Assembly (NCBI GenBank): GCA_944376205.1
Contig: CALWBV010000007.1
Coordinates: 28,165-92,164, forward strand
Length of the DNA stretch: 64,000 bases
Source of the DNA: an uncultured Christensenellaceae bacterium
GTDB taxonomy: Bacteria; Bacillota; Clostridia; Christensenellales; UBA3700
Direction of reading: 5' to 3'
The notes under the pieces are model-generated. The model had not been told where the DNA came from. It saw only the letters and a list, made by a program, of their open reading frames with translations, and searched no databases. Position 1 is the stretch's first letter. The number at the start of each line of letters is the position of its first letter. Positions 8,905 through 18,688 of the stretch are shown here, piece by piece. A program made the translations under genes and the position numbers.

Positions 8905-9567
8905 TATCCAATTTTCTATCTTTTACGGCAAAATACTTTGCTCTAAAACGCATTATTATACTTGACTTTTGCATTATTATTCATTAAACCACAGCTTAAT
9001 TGACATATATTTTACTTTTTATATTGTTTTGAATACTGCAAGCACTAAAACGAGTGGCTATGCAAATTTTACATTTTTTCACCAATTAGATTATTTTTTT
9101 ATAAGTCGCAAGTCGCTGCAATGCGTTGAAAAGCGTTTTACCGTTCGATTTCGATAATTCAATCTCACAATCAGATCACAATAGAATCTTATAAACCGAT
9201 ATACTGTGAAGGATATTCGCAAATTGACGGTCAGCCGGCTTGCTTTATCGCACGGCGTAACGTTGATAATAACATCCAACTTAAAAACTGTGTTTTGCAA
9301 AAGTTTTCTTTAGATTTTACTTCGTGAAAATTTGCAAAATTACATCTTTTACCCATCTTCTCACAATACAACTTTTTCTTTCAAAAATTTACATCCGAAT
9401 CACTATTTTTCATATCTTTTTTGACATAGGTTTCGAGGTGTTTTTTCGTGGGAAAATATTGCGTTTTTGAAGTACTGTTTTTGCCTGTAAAAAAATGCAA
9501 TTAGCGGGCTAGAGCACACTTTTTTCAGACATTTAGCGGGCACCTTTCCGTTATTACGATTTTACTA
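8905..9567. other. Intergenic region between divergent pilC and 9634 genes
   Basis: About 660 bp of AT-rich DNA with no plausible gene on either strand: the short ORFs lack ribosome sites. Two copies of TTAGCGGGC (near 9502 and 9533) sit just upstream of the promoter at 9568 and could be a regulator site. Otherwise I see nothing defined. Confidence 0.5.
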
Positions 9568-9596
9568 TTGACAAATCAATTTATTTGAGATATTAT
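9568..9596 (+). promoter_or_regulatory. Strong sigma-A type promoter of the 9634 gene
   Basis: TTGACA, 17 nt, TATTAT; the predicted start lies about 30 nt before the ATG at 9634. Confidence 0.82.
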
Positions 9597-9633
9597 AGTT
9601 GTATTACCAAATCAAATAAAAGGCGAAAAGATT

Positions 9634-11298
9634 ATGGAGAAAAAGACTAATAAAAATTCAGCGAATTCTTTCGTTTATACGACAAAGGATCCTACCATCA
9701 CAAGAGTGGTTTACACACTGTTTATTCTCGTCATGCTTCTGACGCTGGCGGTTAATCTTGCAGCTATTCTTTTGACTGCTTCGGCTAATCAACACAACGG
9801 CATGTTCTTTATGGGCGGAAAATATTATGTCGCATGCGACGGCAACACCGACGGAGCTCCCGGCGCAGTATTCGAACAGAAATCAAACTACGGCACAGAT
9901 TTCGTCGGTTATGTTTATTTTGACGAAAAAGGTATCGCAAAAGTTACCGTTTGTCAGATCTCTAGCGTAAACGACGGCAAATATACCCTCTACACCACCA
10001 CGGGCGAACTTTTTGCAACCGACGTAGAAGCTAATCAGATACTCGGCAAATTCGTACAAACCTTGCCCCAGCTTACGGTTAACTTCGTATCAGGCAATTC
10101 GGGATTCATCATTATGAGCATCGCATTCGTTGCGCTTACGGTCGTTATGGGTCTCTTTTATTACCTCGTATCTCCCAGAGGTGCAAAGAAATTCGAAAAG
10201 AAAGACGAGGAGAAAAAAAGCAATTCTACTTCGGCAACCGTTGTTACCGATAACGCTCAATTGCTTATGAAATATATCTCTACCGACGATAATATCGAGC
10301 CTCTCGAACTCGGAGAAAACGAAGCTGCTGCAAATCTCAACGTGAACTATTATAATTCCGTAAAGTTGCACAACGGAGAAGTTTATACGGTTGTTAAAAA
10401 ATATCCCGAAGCCGTCAGAACTCTTGAAGAATACGGCGCTTCCGATATGGATATCATAAAAATGAATATGATAGGCAATGTCGAATTCGAAAAGCTTATC
10501 CTCTCCCCTCACAAGGAAAAAACTATGTCCATGCAAGACATAATCGATTTTACCAGCGGACTCGGCGGCGTATATTGCATCAAAAAGCGTGGCGTACTCA
10601 ACTGGTCTTTCAAATACAAATCAAAGACTGTCATCATCATCAAACAGGATGAAGATAATGACGGCTTCAAAGTTGCAGTCAAGGTATATCCCGACGCAGC
10701 TACCAAACTCAACATTATCTACAAGGCTCTCGAAGATTCAACATTCCCTATCGGACCTTTCTGGTATATGTTCAACAACTTCAGAAATCTGCCCGGCAAT
10801 GTTATCAAGTGGTTGATTACCGAGTCGCTTAAGATTTCAAAATGGCAACAGACCAAAGCCGATATTTTGAGAGATACCCCTACTCTCGAAAGCTTGCAGG
10901 TAGACACTCTTGCGATCCGCAACGCTATTCTCTCCGGAACAAAAGAGTTCAAGGCAGACAAATTCACTGTCATTACACAGATTGCCGACAAGGACAGCGT
11001 TAAATACGATACCGTTCTTAAGACGGGATACGGCAAACTCGATATGTCCGATTTCACAAAAGAAATCACAATGCTCGTTCCCAATACCAAGAATCTGCAA
11101 TTCAGTATTCTTACCAAAAAGACCATGGGCGACGCACTTCTGACTTCTCTGTGTAACGAACTCGAAGAACTCTGCAATCCTCCCGCAGATTACGTAGCAC
11201 CTACACCCACTGAATCCGATGAGGCAGCTGCAAAACCCGTTGCTACAAAATCGGCATCCGGCGCAAAAGTAGTAAAACGCACTACAAAGAAAAAATAA
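9634..11298 (+). CDS. Unknown two-helix membrane protein, 554 aa
   Basis: I do not recognise the family. Visible features are a basic N-terminus, membrane helix 1 at about residues 23-48, an extracytoplasmic domain of about 105 residues, helix 2 at about 155-178, then a large cytoplasmic part of about 375 residues. The C-terminal tail is low-complexity, rich in Ala, Lys and Thr (ending TKKK). No catalytic motif stands out. The gene is monocistronic, with a consensus promoter at 9568 and a terminator at 11321. It is divergent from the pilus operon, so shared regulation is possible but unproven. A membrane-anchored sensor or scaffold would fit the topology. Confidence 0.85.
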   Translation: MEKKTNKNSANSFVYTTKDPTITRVVYTLFILVMLLTLAVNLAAILLTASANQHNGMFFMGGKYYVACDGNTDGAPGAVFEQKSNYGTDFVGYVYFDEKGIAKVTVCQISSVNDGKYTLYTTTGELFATDVEANQILGKFVQTLPQLTVNFVSGNSGFIIMSIAFVALTVVMGLFYYLVSPRGAKKFEKKDEEKKSNSTSATVVTDNAQLLMKYISTDDNIEPLELGENEAAANLNVNYYNSVKLHNGEVYTVVKKYPEAVRTLEEYGASDMDIIKMNMIGNVEFEKLILSPHKEKTMSMQDIIDFTSGLGGVYCIKKRGVLNWSFKYKSKTVIIIKQDEDNDGFKVAVKVYPDAATKLNIIYKALEDSTFPIGPFWYMFNNFRNLPGNVIKWLITESLKISKWQQTKADILRDTPTLESLQVDTLAIRNAILSGTKEFKADKFTVITQIADKDSVKYDTVLKTGYGKLDMSDFTKEITMLVPNTKNLQFSILTKKTMGDALLTSLCNELEELCNPPADYVAPTPTESDEAAAKPVATKSASGAKVVKRTTKKK

Positions 11299-11318
11299 CA
11301 ACAAACTCTGTATAACGG

Positions 11319-11346
11319 AAAAGCCCGACTCAATCGGGCTTTTTTC
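11319..11346 (+). terminator. Intrinsic terminator of the 9634 gene
   Basis: Stem AAGCCCGA / TCGGGCTT with a 5-nt loop, followed by a T-tract. Confidence 0.9.
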
Positions 11347-11827
11347 ATACGCATTAATTCTTATACCATTACCGGCACTCGTCAACGACTTGCCTTTTTA
11401 TTTTATAAATTTTCTGATTATCTGATTGTCACAACAAATAAATTGTTCTATTACGATTGTCGTTTATTCTCATTTCTTCGACAAAATCTCATCAACTCGC
11501 AGCGACTCTTATTTACTCTTTAAGCGACATAAATTTCTGATTCGCAATCTTTATCGAACATTTGCCGTTTTTCTCTTTAAGGGCAAATTACGCCCTTGAA
11601 TAACGATACTGTTAAGTACATATACTGTCAGGCGGAATATCCTCTGCAATTTATCGCATCGCATAACTTCACACTTTATCCGACTTACAAATATTGCGTT
11701 ATTTCTTTTACTTTTTAGCAGGATAACGTGATAATATACCGTTATTTTAACGGTTACACAATAAAAAATAAGCTATAAGTTTTTAGATTAATTTGAAAAA
11801 CATAAATTCTCTAAAGAGTTTTAATAA
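11347..11827. other. Gene-free AT-rich gap
   Basis: About 480 bp between two convergent terminators (11319-11346 and 11828-11859). No ORF with a ribosome site, no RNA gene and no clear repeat seen. Confidence 0.6.
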
Positions 11828-11859
11828 GAAAAAAAGCGGCGGCATAAAGTGCCGTCGCC
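11828..11859 (-). terminator. Intrinsic terminator of the 11883 lipoprotein gene
   Basis: On the minus strand stem GCGACGGCA / TGCCGCCGC with one A/C mismatch and loop CTTTA, followed by TTTTTTT. Confidence 0.88.
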
Positions 11860-11882
11860 CATTGAATTTTTGTAATCAGTGA

Positions 11883-12821
11883 TTATGCAAGGTTTTGCAA
11901 ATCTTCTGCCGTAATTTCTGCATTGCCGTAGGTATATACGCTTTCGCAAACCTGTTCGCAGTTGATAGTCAAAAAGCCTTTGTATTTTCCGCTGTAAATT
12001 TCAGTTCTTCTCCATGCCGCAAATATCTTTACTCCGTTGACCTCTTTGATTGCAAAATCGAATACGACTACATCGTCCTTGATAGTAAAGCCTTCTTCGT
12101 CGGCACCTGTCTGATTGAGAAAATCGTCAAGCGCTACTCTGAATTCCGTACGCATCATCTCGGGTGTACAGTTGAGAGTCATAGAGCAATAATAAGTGTC
12201 GCCTACCTTATAAATCTTGTCGTCGTGTTTAGAAGACAGATTCTCTTTTTTGAAAAAGTTGTAGGTGGTGAGCTGATCTTTATAAAGATAATTCTCTTGC
12301 TCAACGTCGCCCTCAAACGCTACAAAGTCTTCCCATTTTTGAGTGGTAAAGGTTCCCGACTCTTTGTTGTATTTGACAGAATTTCTTTTATTGAAGTCAC
12401 TGTCGTCAATGTTAAAATTAGACTCGAAAGCATTCTCGCCGTCAAAGTAATATTTCTTTGCGCAACTGCCGTCGTCTTCACCCGTACCTACGATTATCTC
12501 CTGCGAATAGATTTTGTCGTCGACAATCTTTCTTGTAAGTTCGGTTTCTCTCGTAGCAAAATCAATTGCGCCGTTGAAAGCCTTAAAGGAAAATCTTTCT
12601 TGTCTGGTATAATTTTTGCTGGCTATCCAATCGTTGTAAGCCTCAACGATCAAATCGTGCGCACCGCTTTCCTGTGCAACGTTAGCTTCGTCGTAAACTG
12701 CAAAGTTTTCGTCTTCGATCAATATCAACTCTGTAATATCTCTCTTATGGCAACCTGCTAATGCAAAAATGCTTGTCGTAATGACCAATACAAGCAATGT
12801 AACAATCAATACTTTTTTCAT
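11883..12821 (-). CDS. Putative lipoprotein of unknown function
   Basis: A 312-residue secreted lipoprotein. The signal peptide (residues 1-23) ends in the lipobox LAGC with Cys24 as the lipid-modified residue. I chose the ATG at 12821 because a GGAGGAAG ribosome site lies 5 nt before it; an ATG four codons earlier falls inside that site. The mature domain is acidic, with alternating beta strands and many Tyr/Phe, resembling substrate-free extracytoplasmic lipoproteins common in gut Clostridia. No enzymatic motif is seen. It is monocistronic, with a promoter at 12865-12893 and a terminator at 11828-11859. Confidence 0.9.
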   Translation of the reverse strand: MKKVLIVTLLVLVITTSIFALAGCHKRDITELILIEDENFAVYDEANVAQESGAHDLIVEAYNDWIASKNYTRQERFSFKAFNGAIDFATRETELTRKIVDDKIYSQEIIVGTGEDDGSCAKKYYFDGENAFESNFNIDDSDFNKRNSVKYNKESGTFTTQKWEDFVAFEGDVEQENYLYKDQLTTYNFFKKENLSSKHDDKIYKVGDTYYCSMTLNCTPEMMRTEFRVALDDFLNQTGADEEGFTIKDDVVVFDFAIKEVNGVKIFAAWRRTEIYSGKYKGFLTINCEQVCESVYTYGNAEITAEDLQNLA

Positions 12822-12864
12822 AACTTCCTCCACATTGTATGAATAAAAATAAGCGTATAATATT

Positions 12865-12893
12865 ATTAAACAGAATTATGCGCCTATTGTCAA
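12865..12893 (-). promoter_or_regulatory. Promoter of the 11883 lipoprotein gene
   Basis: Minus strand TTGACA, 17 nt, TTTAAT, about 45 nt upstream of the start codon. Confidence 0.75.
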
Positions 12894-12964
12894 TACTTTG
12901 AACCTTTTAAGATGCAATTTGCTGATTTTTGCCTTATACTTATCGTAAACTTACGTCTTAATCG

Positions 12965-14920
12965 TTAAATTCCTAACTCTCTTCGCACTCTGCATTCAAA
13001 CGGTTTGAGAATATTTCCCCTGTACTCGACTTCGAAAGAATTGTGATTTATGACAAACACGGCTTGACGTTTGTCTTGTCCTCGTTTTATTATTTCTACG
13101 CCGTCGGGAGAGTCAATAGTCGCTATCTCTGCCTCTCTCAAGACCTTATCCGCAATATCTTCCAATAAAGCATATTCGAGAGACGTACCGAGATAATACA
13201 CTTTGCCTTTGCCGTATGAATTTTTGATAACGGCCGCATAGTCCGAATAGAATTCGTCGTGATATCTGTACAACACTTGTGCACCGTTTGCGACAAGCAT
13301 GTCTCTGAAAACGCCTGCCTTGCCCTTTTTACCTTTGCAATCCCCCTCGCCCACGAGATCGAATCCGCTCTCGCTTTGAATGCTTTCGCACTCGCTCACG
13401 TAGCCGCCTGTCAAATCGTCGAGATTTACAGGAATTACTCTGCCCAATATGAGATTATTGTCCGAGTCTTTGACCGCCGTACGGTATGTCATAATCAGCA
13501 AACCGCCCTTTTGAACATACTCTTTGAGCCTGTTTGCAAGCGTATCGTCGCATACCGTAAGAGAAGAAACTATCAACACTTTGTATTTATTAAACTCCCT
13601 GTCTGAAGGAATTATGTCAACGGGTACGTTTTTGTCATAGAAAGGTTTGTAGAGTTTTTTCATCTCTCTCTGATTGTCGTAACTTATACTTTGCGGTTGC
13701 AATCTCATGGACGACAGCGAATCGTAAGAATATATCATCGCAACCCGGCTGTCGAACGGCGAAGCGAGAATTTCGCCGTAAGGTCTTATTTCATCAAAAA
13801 AGGACTTTGCCTCTTTGAACTTGCGTCCGATTTTGTTGTCGCTGTCGATTATACCGTAACAAAACTGTTCGGCGCCTTTGATACCCTCTCTGTATCTGAA
13901 ATAAAGTAAACCGTCTGCGCCTCGCGCCACGCCTTGATAGCTCCACATTTTCGCCTGATTAGGACGAGGCAAAAAACCGTTTATATTATGTCCCTGCGCA
14001 CCCATGATAGCCTCGGTAATGATAAAATTTTCGCCTTTTAATCCTCTTGCGTAATCCAGACCGAATGCTATTTCGTGAGGGGGCAGAGGTTGCATCTGTC
14101 CTCCCCATACGGGATAATTGTTGTATGCCGCTTTGTCAAAATAAGAGGCCACCGCCGAATAGTCCACGCTTTTGTCGGGACCTCCGCCGGGAAAATCGTG
14201 TATTACTACCGCATCGGGTATTATGCTTTTGATGATGTCGGCCTGGACCTTTGCAAACTCGCAAATATTTTCGCTGCAAAATCTCTCGAAATCCAGTCTT
14301 AAGGACGGATTGTGCGTGGTTATCGTGTTGGCAGGCACGGGAATCTCATCAAAAGAATTATATTCATGACTCCAGAAAACCGTACCGTATGCCTTATTGA
14401 GATTGTCGATATCCTTGTATTTATTTGCAAGATATGCACTGAACTTGTTTTTACACTTGTCGCAATAACATACGTCGCTTCCCTCGTGTCCCAATTCGTT
14501 GTCCACTTGCCAAGCGATGATGTTCGTTTCGTTTTTATAGTGCGCAGCAAGCCTTGAGACTATCTTCTTGCAATATTCTATATAAATCGCACTGCTGAAA
14601 CAAAAAGTGTGTCTTCCGCCGTAGACTCTGTTTATTCCCCTGTCGTCCACTTGCAGGATATCGGGGTGCTTGTGTATGAGCCATGCGGGAGGCGTTGCGG
14701 TAGGCGTGCCGAAAATCACCTTTAATTCTCTTGCTCTCGCCTTATCTATTATCTCGTCAAAAAAAGAAAAATCGTATTCTCCCTCTTTGCTTTCCATTCT
14801 GTGCCAGGCAAATTCGCCTATTCTTATGACGTTGCAACCCAATTCTTTTATCCTGTCCAGATCGCCGTCCGCCATGAGTCTTTCCCATTGTTCGGGATAA
14901 TAATCTACTCCCAACAGCAT
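12965..14920 (-). CDS. Beta-galactosidase, glycoside hydrolase family 42
   Basis: A 651-residue cytoplasmic enzyme that hydrolyses terminal beta-galactosides. The N-terminal TIM barrel begins GVDYYPEQW, the GH42 hallmark. The acid/base Glu is E142 in WQVDNELG and the nucleophile is E303 in IITEAIMG. Cys107, 151, 153 and 156 match the spacing of the GH42 structural zinc site. A trimerisation (Rossmann-like) domain follows (about 385-590), then a short beta domain. Length is normal for GH42. No signal peptide is present, so substrate must be imported. The gene sits 44 nt after a GPH-type sugar symporter, almost certainly its transporter, in one operon. Confidence 0.96.
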   Translation of the reverse strand: MLLGVDYYPEQWERLMADGDLDRIKELGCNVIRIGEFAWHRMESKEGEYDFSFFDEIIDKARARELKVIFGTPTATPPAWLIHKHPDILQVDDRGINRVYGGRHTFCFSSAIYIEYCKKIVSRLAAHYKNETNIIAWQVDNELGHEGSDVCYCDKCKNKFSAYLANKYKDIDNLNKAYGTVFWSHEYNSFDEIPVPANTITTHNPSLRLDFERFCSENICEFAKVQADIIKSIIPDAVVIHDFPGGGPDKSVDYSAVASYFDKAAYNNYPVWGGQMQPLPPHEIAFGLDYARGLKGENFIITEAIMGAQGHNINGFLPRPNQAKMWSYQGVARGADGLLYFRYREGIKGAEQFCYGIIDSDNKIGRKFKEAKSFFDEIRPYGEILASPFDSRVAMIYSYDSLSSMRLQPQSISYDNQREMKKLYKPFYDKNVPVDIIPSDREFNKYKVLIVSSLTVCDDTLANRLKEYVQKGGLLIMTYRTAVKDSDNNLILGRVIPVNLDDLTGGYVSECESIQSESGFDLVGEGDCKGKKGKAGVFRDMLVANGAQVLYRYHDEFYSDYAAVIKNSYGKGKVYYLGTSLEYALLEDIADKVLREAEIATIDSPDGVEIIKRGQDKRQAVFVINHNSFEVEYRGNILKPFECRVRRELGI

Positions 14921-14964
14921 ATTATTCTCCTAATACATTGATTTTATAAAAAACTATGATGATT

Positions 14965-16488
14965 TCAAAGTCTGTCATCTTCCGACGACTCGTCTTTGTC
15001 GTCATCTTTTTTATCTTGAGTATTTTCGACAAGACCTTCGTAAGCATCGTGTTGTGCCTGCGTATTGACAGGCTCGTCGCCTGCATATATGCTCTCGGCA
15101 AATCCTTCGTCAAGCTGCATCTGCGAATCGCTTTCCTTGCGCTCCGCTAACTCGTTCATGATTTGTTTATAGAATTTGTCCTTGAGTTTGTACTTTTTGA
15201 GATAAATGACAAGACACAACAAAGAAAACAGTGCGGGCAATACTATCATAATTATTCTCATACCCGTTATCGTGCCTTCATTCTGCGTCTGATTTGCCAC
15301 AAATCCTATGAGTTTGAGACCCACACCCGATATAAGCGCACTGAACGCCCCTGCAAACTTTACCACAAACGTTTGCGTAGAAAAAAGTACGCTTTCGTTT
15401 CTCGACTTGAATTTATACTCGCCGTAATCCACGACTTCGGAAAGAATAACCGTGATCATAACCAGCATAAAACCTATTCCTATATTTACTATCGCACTGC
15501 AAAATCCCACGAATACCGCACTTTGAGGCGCAACGTATCCCGCAAGAAACAAAAGCGCAAATCCGGCAACAGGTAAAAGACATGCAAGAATAAACAATAT
15601 TGTTTTGTTGATTTTCAATCTCAAAAAAGGAAATGCAAACAGTGCGCCTATCTGCGCTATGCCTGCAACGGCTGTATATACCGAAAACAACGATTCCTTT
15701 ACTCCGCATACATACTCAAAATAGTAAAGCGCAAAGCTGTTGGACAACTGATATGCAAGATTGAGAAACATCGCAATCATCAAAACTACAAGCACCTGAT
15801 CGTTTTTGAAGAGAACCTTGAGCATCTTTTTAATGCTCGTCTTCTCTCCCGTTCCTGCCGTGGCAATAACTCTTTCTTTGGTATTCATAACAGTGATTGC
15901 CGAAGTTATGACGAAAATTACGCTTATTACGACGGCAAACCAAGCAAAGCCTTTGAGCTGATCTCCGTCTCCTAATCCCTTAACGATATATAGTCCGCCC
16001 GATCCGACTATCAACCAGGCAAAACTCGCAAAAAGTCTGGGAATAGCGCTTATCTGATTTCTTTCGCTTTCGTTGTTCGTCAAAGCAGGCACCATACTCC
16101 AATAAGGTATATCCATGAGCGTGTAAGTCATACCCCAAAGCACATACATGAAACCTATATATACCGCATATTTTACTCCCGATATATTGACATTGAGATA
16201 CAGCAAAATAAGCACTGCTGCGTTGAGAAGGGTACCTATCATTATCCAAGGTCTGAATTTACCCCACCGTGTGCGGGTATTGTCTACTATATATCCCATA
16301 GCCGTATCGTTGACCGCATCCCATATGCGTGCCACTGCAAACAAAATGCCCACAAAAGCAGCATCTACGAGTCTTACGTCGGTGAGATATTTCATAAGAA
16401 ACGTCGAAACTATCGCATAGACAAGGTCCTTACCGAATGCGCCTAGTCCGAAACTTATCTTTGAACGCCAAGAAAGTTTTTCTTCCAT
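14965..16488 (-). CDS. GPH-family sugar:cation symporter (MelB-like)
   Basis: A 507-residue permease with about 12 membrane helices. The N-terminus has the family motifs: RSKISFGLGAFGKDL at the start, then DAVNDTAMGYIVDNT and RWGKFRPWI, characteristic of glycoside-pentoside-hexuronide symporters. After the last helix is a hydrophilic cytoplasmic tail of about 70 residues rich in Asp and Glu; it has no IIA-type phosphorylation domain that I can see. It is first in the operon with the GH42 gene, so it probably takes up lactose or plant galactosides with Na+ or H+. It has an AAGGAG site 8 nt before ATG. Confidence 0.94.
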   Translation of the reverse strand: MEEKLSWRSKISFGLGAFGKDLVYAIVSTFLMKYLTDVRLVDAAFVGILFAVARIWDAVNDTAMGYIVDNTRTRWGKFRPWIMIGTLLNAAVLILLYLNVNISGVKYAVYIGFMYVLWGMTYTLMDIPYWSMVPALTNNESERNQISAIPRLFASFAWLIVGSGGLYIVKGLGDGDQLKGFAWFAVVISVIFVITSAITVMNTKERVIATAGTGEKTSIKKMLKVLFKNDQVLVVLMIAMFLNLAYQLSNSFALYYFEYVCGVKESLFSVYTAVAGIAQIGALFAFPFLRLKINKTILFILACLLPVAGFALLFLAGYVAPQSAVFVGFCSAIVNIGIGFMLVMITVILSEVVDYGEYKFKSRNESVLFSTQTFVVKFAGAFSALISGVGLKLIGFVANQTQNEGTITGMRIIMIVLPALFSLLCLVIYLKKYKLKDKFYKQIMNELAERKESDSQMQLDEGFAESIYAGDEPVNTQAQHDAYEGLVENTQDKKDDDKDESSEDDRL

Positions 16489-16575
16489 AAAACCGCTCCT
16501 TCAAATTGATTTCCTATTTATTATTTGCAAAAAAATATTTTCTAAAATGCAAAAATCAATCAAAACTACAGTATT

Positions 16576-16604
16576 TCAATATAACAAAAATTTGATATAT
16601 CAAA
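16576..16604 (-). promoter_or_regulatory. Promoter and palindromic operator upstream of the galactoside operon
   Basis: Minus strand TTGATA, 16 nt, TATTGA. The -35 lies inside a perfect 14-bp palindrome, TTTGATATATCAAA (16591-16604), a likely repressor or activator site. No regulator gene is adjacent. Confidence 0.55.
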
Positions 16605-16682
16605 GAAAACAGTCGGCTGTCATGTGAATTTTTGATTTTATGTATAATTTATCTAAAGTTAAGGAGAATTGAAAAAAACGTA

Positions 16683-16711
16683 TTGTCTTTTGACGCTTTA
16701 TAAGATATAAT
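16683..16711 (+). promoter_or_regulatory. Promoter of the 16733-18685 gene pair
   Basis: TTGTCT, 17 nt, TATAAT, followed by a GTAGGAG ribosome site eight bases before the ATG at 16733. Confidence 0.7.
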
Positions 16712-16732
16712 AAAAAAGTAGGAGTTTTTATT

Positions 16733-18007
16733 ATGCAAAATTCAATGTTTGACAAAGAATGGTTCAGACTCGACAATGCTGCGAAGATTTACCCTGCGGC
16801 AAGAAGCAGCCGTTGGAACAACGTCTTCAGAATGTCGGTCGTTCTAAAAGAAGAAGTAAAGCCCGAGATTCTTCAGCAAGCGCTCGAGGACGTAATAGAC
16901 CGTTTCCCTTCTTTCAGGGTTACGCTCAAAAAGGGCTTTTTCTGGTATTATTTTCAATTTGTTACTTCAAAGCCCAAGATACAGGAGGAAAAAGCATACC
17001 CCTGTACCATGATGCGTCTTAAAGGCAAGGGCTATATCTTCAGAGTGCTATATCACTCTCACCGTATCTCCGTGGAAGTTTTCCATTCGATTACCGACGG
17101 TACGGGAAATATCACCTTCCTTAAAACTCTCGTTGCAAGATACTGCGAACTCTGCGGCGCAAAAATCGCCGATTACGGGGACGTGCTTCACTATGACGAC
17201 GATCCTACGCTTGAAGAAGTCGAAGACTCCTTCAGAAGATACGTCGACAAGAGCAAAGGCACTATCGGTCGAAGCGAACCCAGCGCTTATCAGATCACGG
17301 GACAAAAAGAAAAACGAGGCGTACTCGATATCACGCAGGGAAGCATGCCTTTCGAACAGCTTCACAAAGTCGCAAAATCTTACGGCTGTACTATCAACAC
17401 GTATCTTTCTTCCGTTGCGGCATACGTATATTTGAGAAGACAGATCTATGAAAACAAGTCCAAGAAAAAACCTATCAAGATTCAGATTCCCATCAACTTG
17501 AGAAAAATCTTCCCTTCAGTCACGATGAGAAACTTTGCAGGTTTTTTCAACACTTCAATTTCGCCTGAAGATAAGACATTCGAGGAAATCTGCAAAGAGA
17601 TGAACAATCAAATCAAAGATTTCATCACTCCCGAATACTGCCAGAAGTTTATCAATTCCAACGTCTCGCTCGAACAGATACCTATCATCAGAGTCGCTCC
17701 CCGCTTTGTGAAAACTTTCTTTATGAATATGTCTTTCAAAGCCGTAGGAGAGAGACTTATGTCGATATGTCTGTCCAACGTCGGCAACGTCGTTATGCCC
17801 AAAGAACTCAACGATTACATCGATCGTTTTGAGTTTCTCATCGGACCTCAAAAATATATCGACCACGCCATGACCGCCATATCGTTCAACGGTACCACAG
17901 TGGTGTCTTTTACCCGTACGATAAAAGACCCTATTCTCGAAAGAGACTTTTTCAAAGTTCTCGTCGAACACGGTATAGACGTTACTATCAACACCAACAG
18001 GAGGTAA
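16733..18007 (+). CDS. Alcohol-acetyltransferase-like acyltransferase (condensation-domain fold)
   Basis: A 424-residue soluble protein of the CoA-dependent acyltransferase superfamily (chloramphenicol acetyltransferase / condensation fold). The active-site motif is the variant HSITDG (His118, Asp122), compared with HHxxxDG in condensation domains. A second conserved region, IPINLRKIFPS, lies near residue 250. Similar proteins are often annotated as alcohol acetyltransferase and occur beside a DUF6320 membrane protein, as here. The substrate is unknown. The pair is transcribed from the promoter at 16683 and ends at the terminator at 18689. It may acylate a lipid or surface glycan; that is only a guess. 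Confidence 0.82.
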   Translation: MQNSMFDKEWFRLDNAAKIYPAARSSRWNNVFRMSVVLKEEVKPEILQQALEDVIDRFPSFRVTLKKGFFWYYFQFVTSKPKIQEEKAYPCTMMRLKGKGYIFRVLYHSHRISVEVFHSITDGTGNITFLKTLVARYCELCGAKIADYGDVLHYDDDPTLEEVEDSFRRYVDKSKGTIGRSEPSAYQITGQKEKRGVLDITQGSMPFEQLHKVAKSYGCTINTYLSSVAAYVYLRRQIYENKSKKKPIKIQIPINLRKIFPSVTMRNFAGFFNTSISPEDKTFEEICKEMNNQIKDFITPEYCQKFINSNVSLEQIPIIRVAPRFVKTFFMNMSFKAVGERLMSICLSNVGNVVMPKELNDYIDRFEFLIGPQKYIDHAMTAISFNGTTVVSFTRTIKDPILERDFFKVLVEHGIDVTINTNRR

Positions 18008-18013
18008 ATACGT

Positions 18014-18685
18014 ATGAAACATCAGTGTCGTAAATGCGGAGTCTATGTAGAAGACGGACTCAAAAACTGTCCTCTCTGCGGTGCGTTTATCTCCGAAGAA
18101 GAAGGAAAAAGTATCTACGAATTCCCCAAAATCAAACTCAAAACGGCTAAATGGCTGTTTATGAAAATATTACTCTTTATATCTATCTTTACGGTTGCAA
18201 CCGTGCTTGTCATCGACCTTGCCGTCAACAAGAAAATCTCATGGTCACTCCATGTTATCTTCCCCATAGCGCTTTTGTGGATAACCGTAGGCAGATCGAT
18301 AATAAAAGGTTTCAATGCAAGAAAACACCTTGCTTGGGACTTTGCGGGACTTATAGCTTTGTTTTTCTATATCGAACATTTCACAAACACCGCAAGTCAC
18401 CACTGGGCATTCAACCTCGCAGCTCCTATCGCCGTCCTCGTATGGGCAACCGTGCTTGAGATACTCTATTTCTCTCACCGCTCCAGCAAGGACAATTATC
18501 AGGTAGCTTTGACAAGACTTTTTGTGATCTCTGCAATCTGCATAGGAATTTCCTTCCTGTGGCTCAAGACTTGCAATTGGGGTTGGTACGTCTGCACCGC
18601 AAGAGGTCTTGTCGACGTACTTGCGATGTCCTTCTTCGACAAGGAATCCTACTCCAACACCTTAAAACAAAAACTTCATATATAA
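18014..18685 (+). CDS. Zinc-ribbon membrane protein, DUF6320-like
   Basis: A 223-residue protein. It begins with a zinc ribbon (Cys5, Cys8, Cys19, Cys22), followed by about six hydrophobic helices from residue 50 to 205. This matches the layout of DUF6320-containing proteins. It starts 6 nt after the acyltransferase gene, with the GGAGG ribosome site in that gene's last codons, so the two are translationally linked and probably act together at the membrane. Biochemical function is not known to me. A strong terminator follows within 6 nt of the stop. Confidence 0.85.
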   Translation: MKHQCRKCGVYVEDGLKNCPLCGAFISEEEGKSIYEFPKIKLKTAKWLFMKILLFISIFTVATVLVIDLAVNKKISWSLHVIFPIALLWITVGRSIIKGFNARKHLAWDFAGLIALFFYIEHFTNTASHHWAFNLAAPIAVLVWATVLEILYFSHRSSKDNYQVALTRLFVISAICIGISFLWLKTCNWGWYVCTARGLVDVLAMSFFDKESYSNTLKQKLHI

Positions 18686-18688
18686 TAC

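Noticed and set aside
8905..9567. Possible small gene or riboswitch between the pilus operon and the 9634 gene
   Set aside because: Short ORFs lack ribosome sites, and I could not see a conserved riboswitch core by eye.
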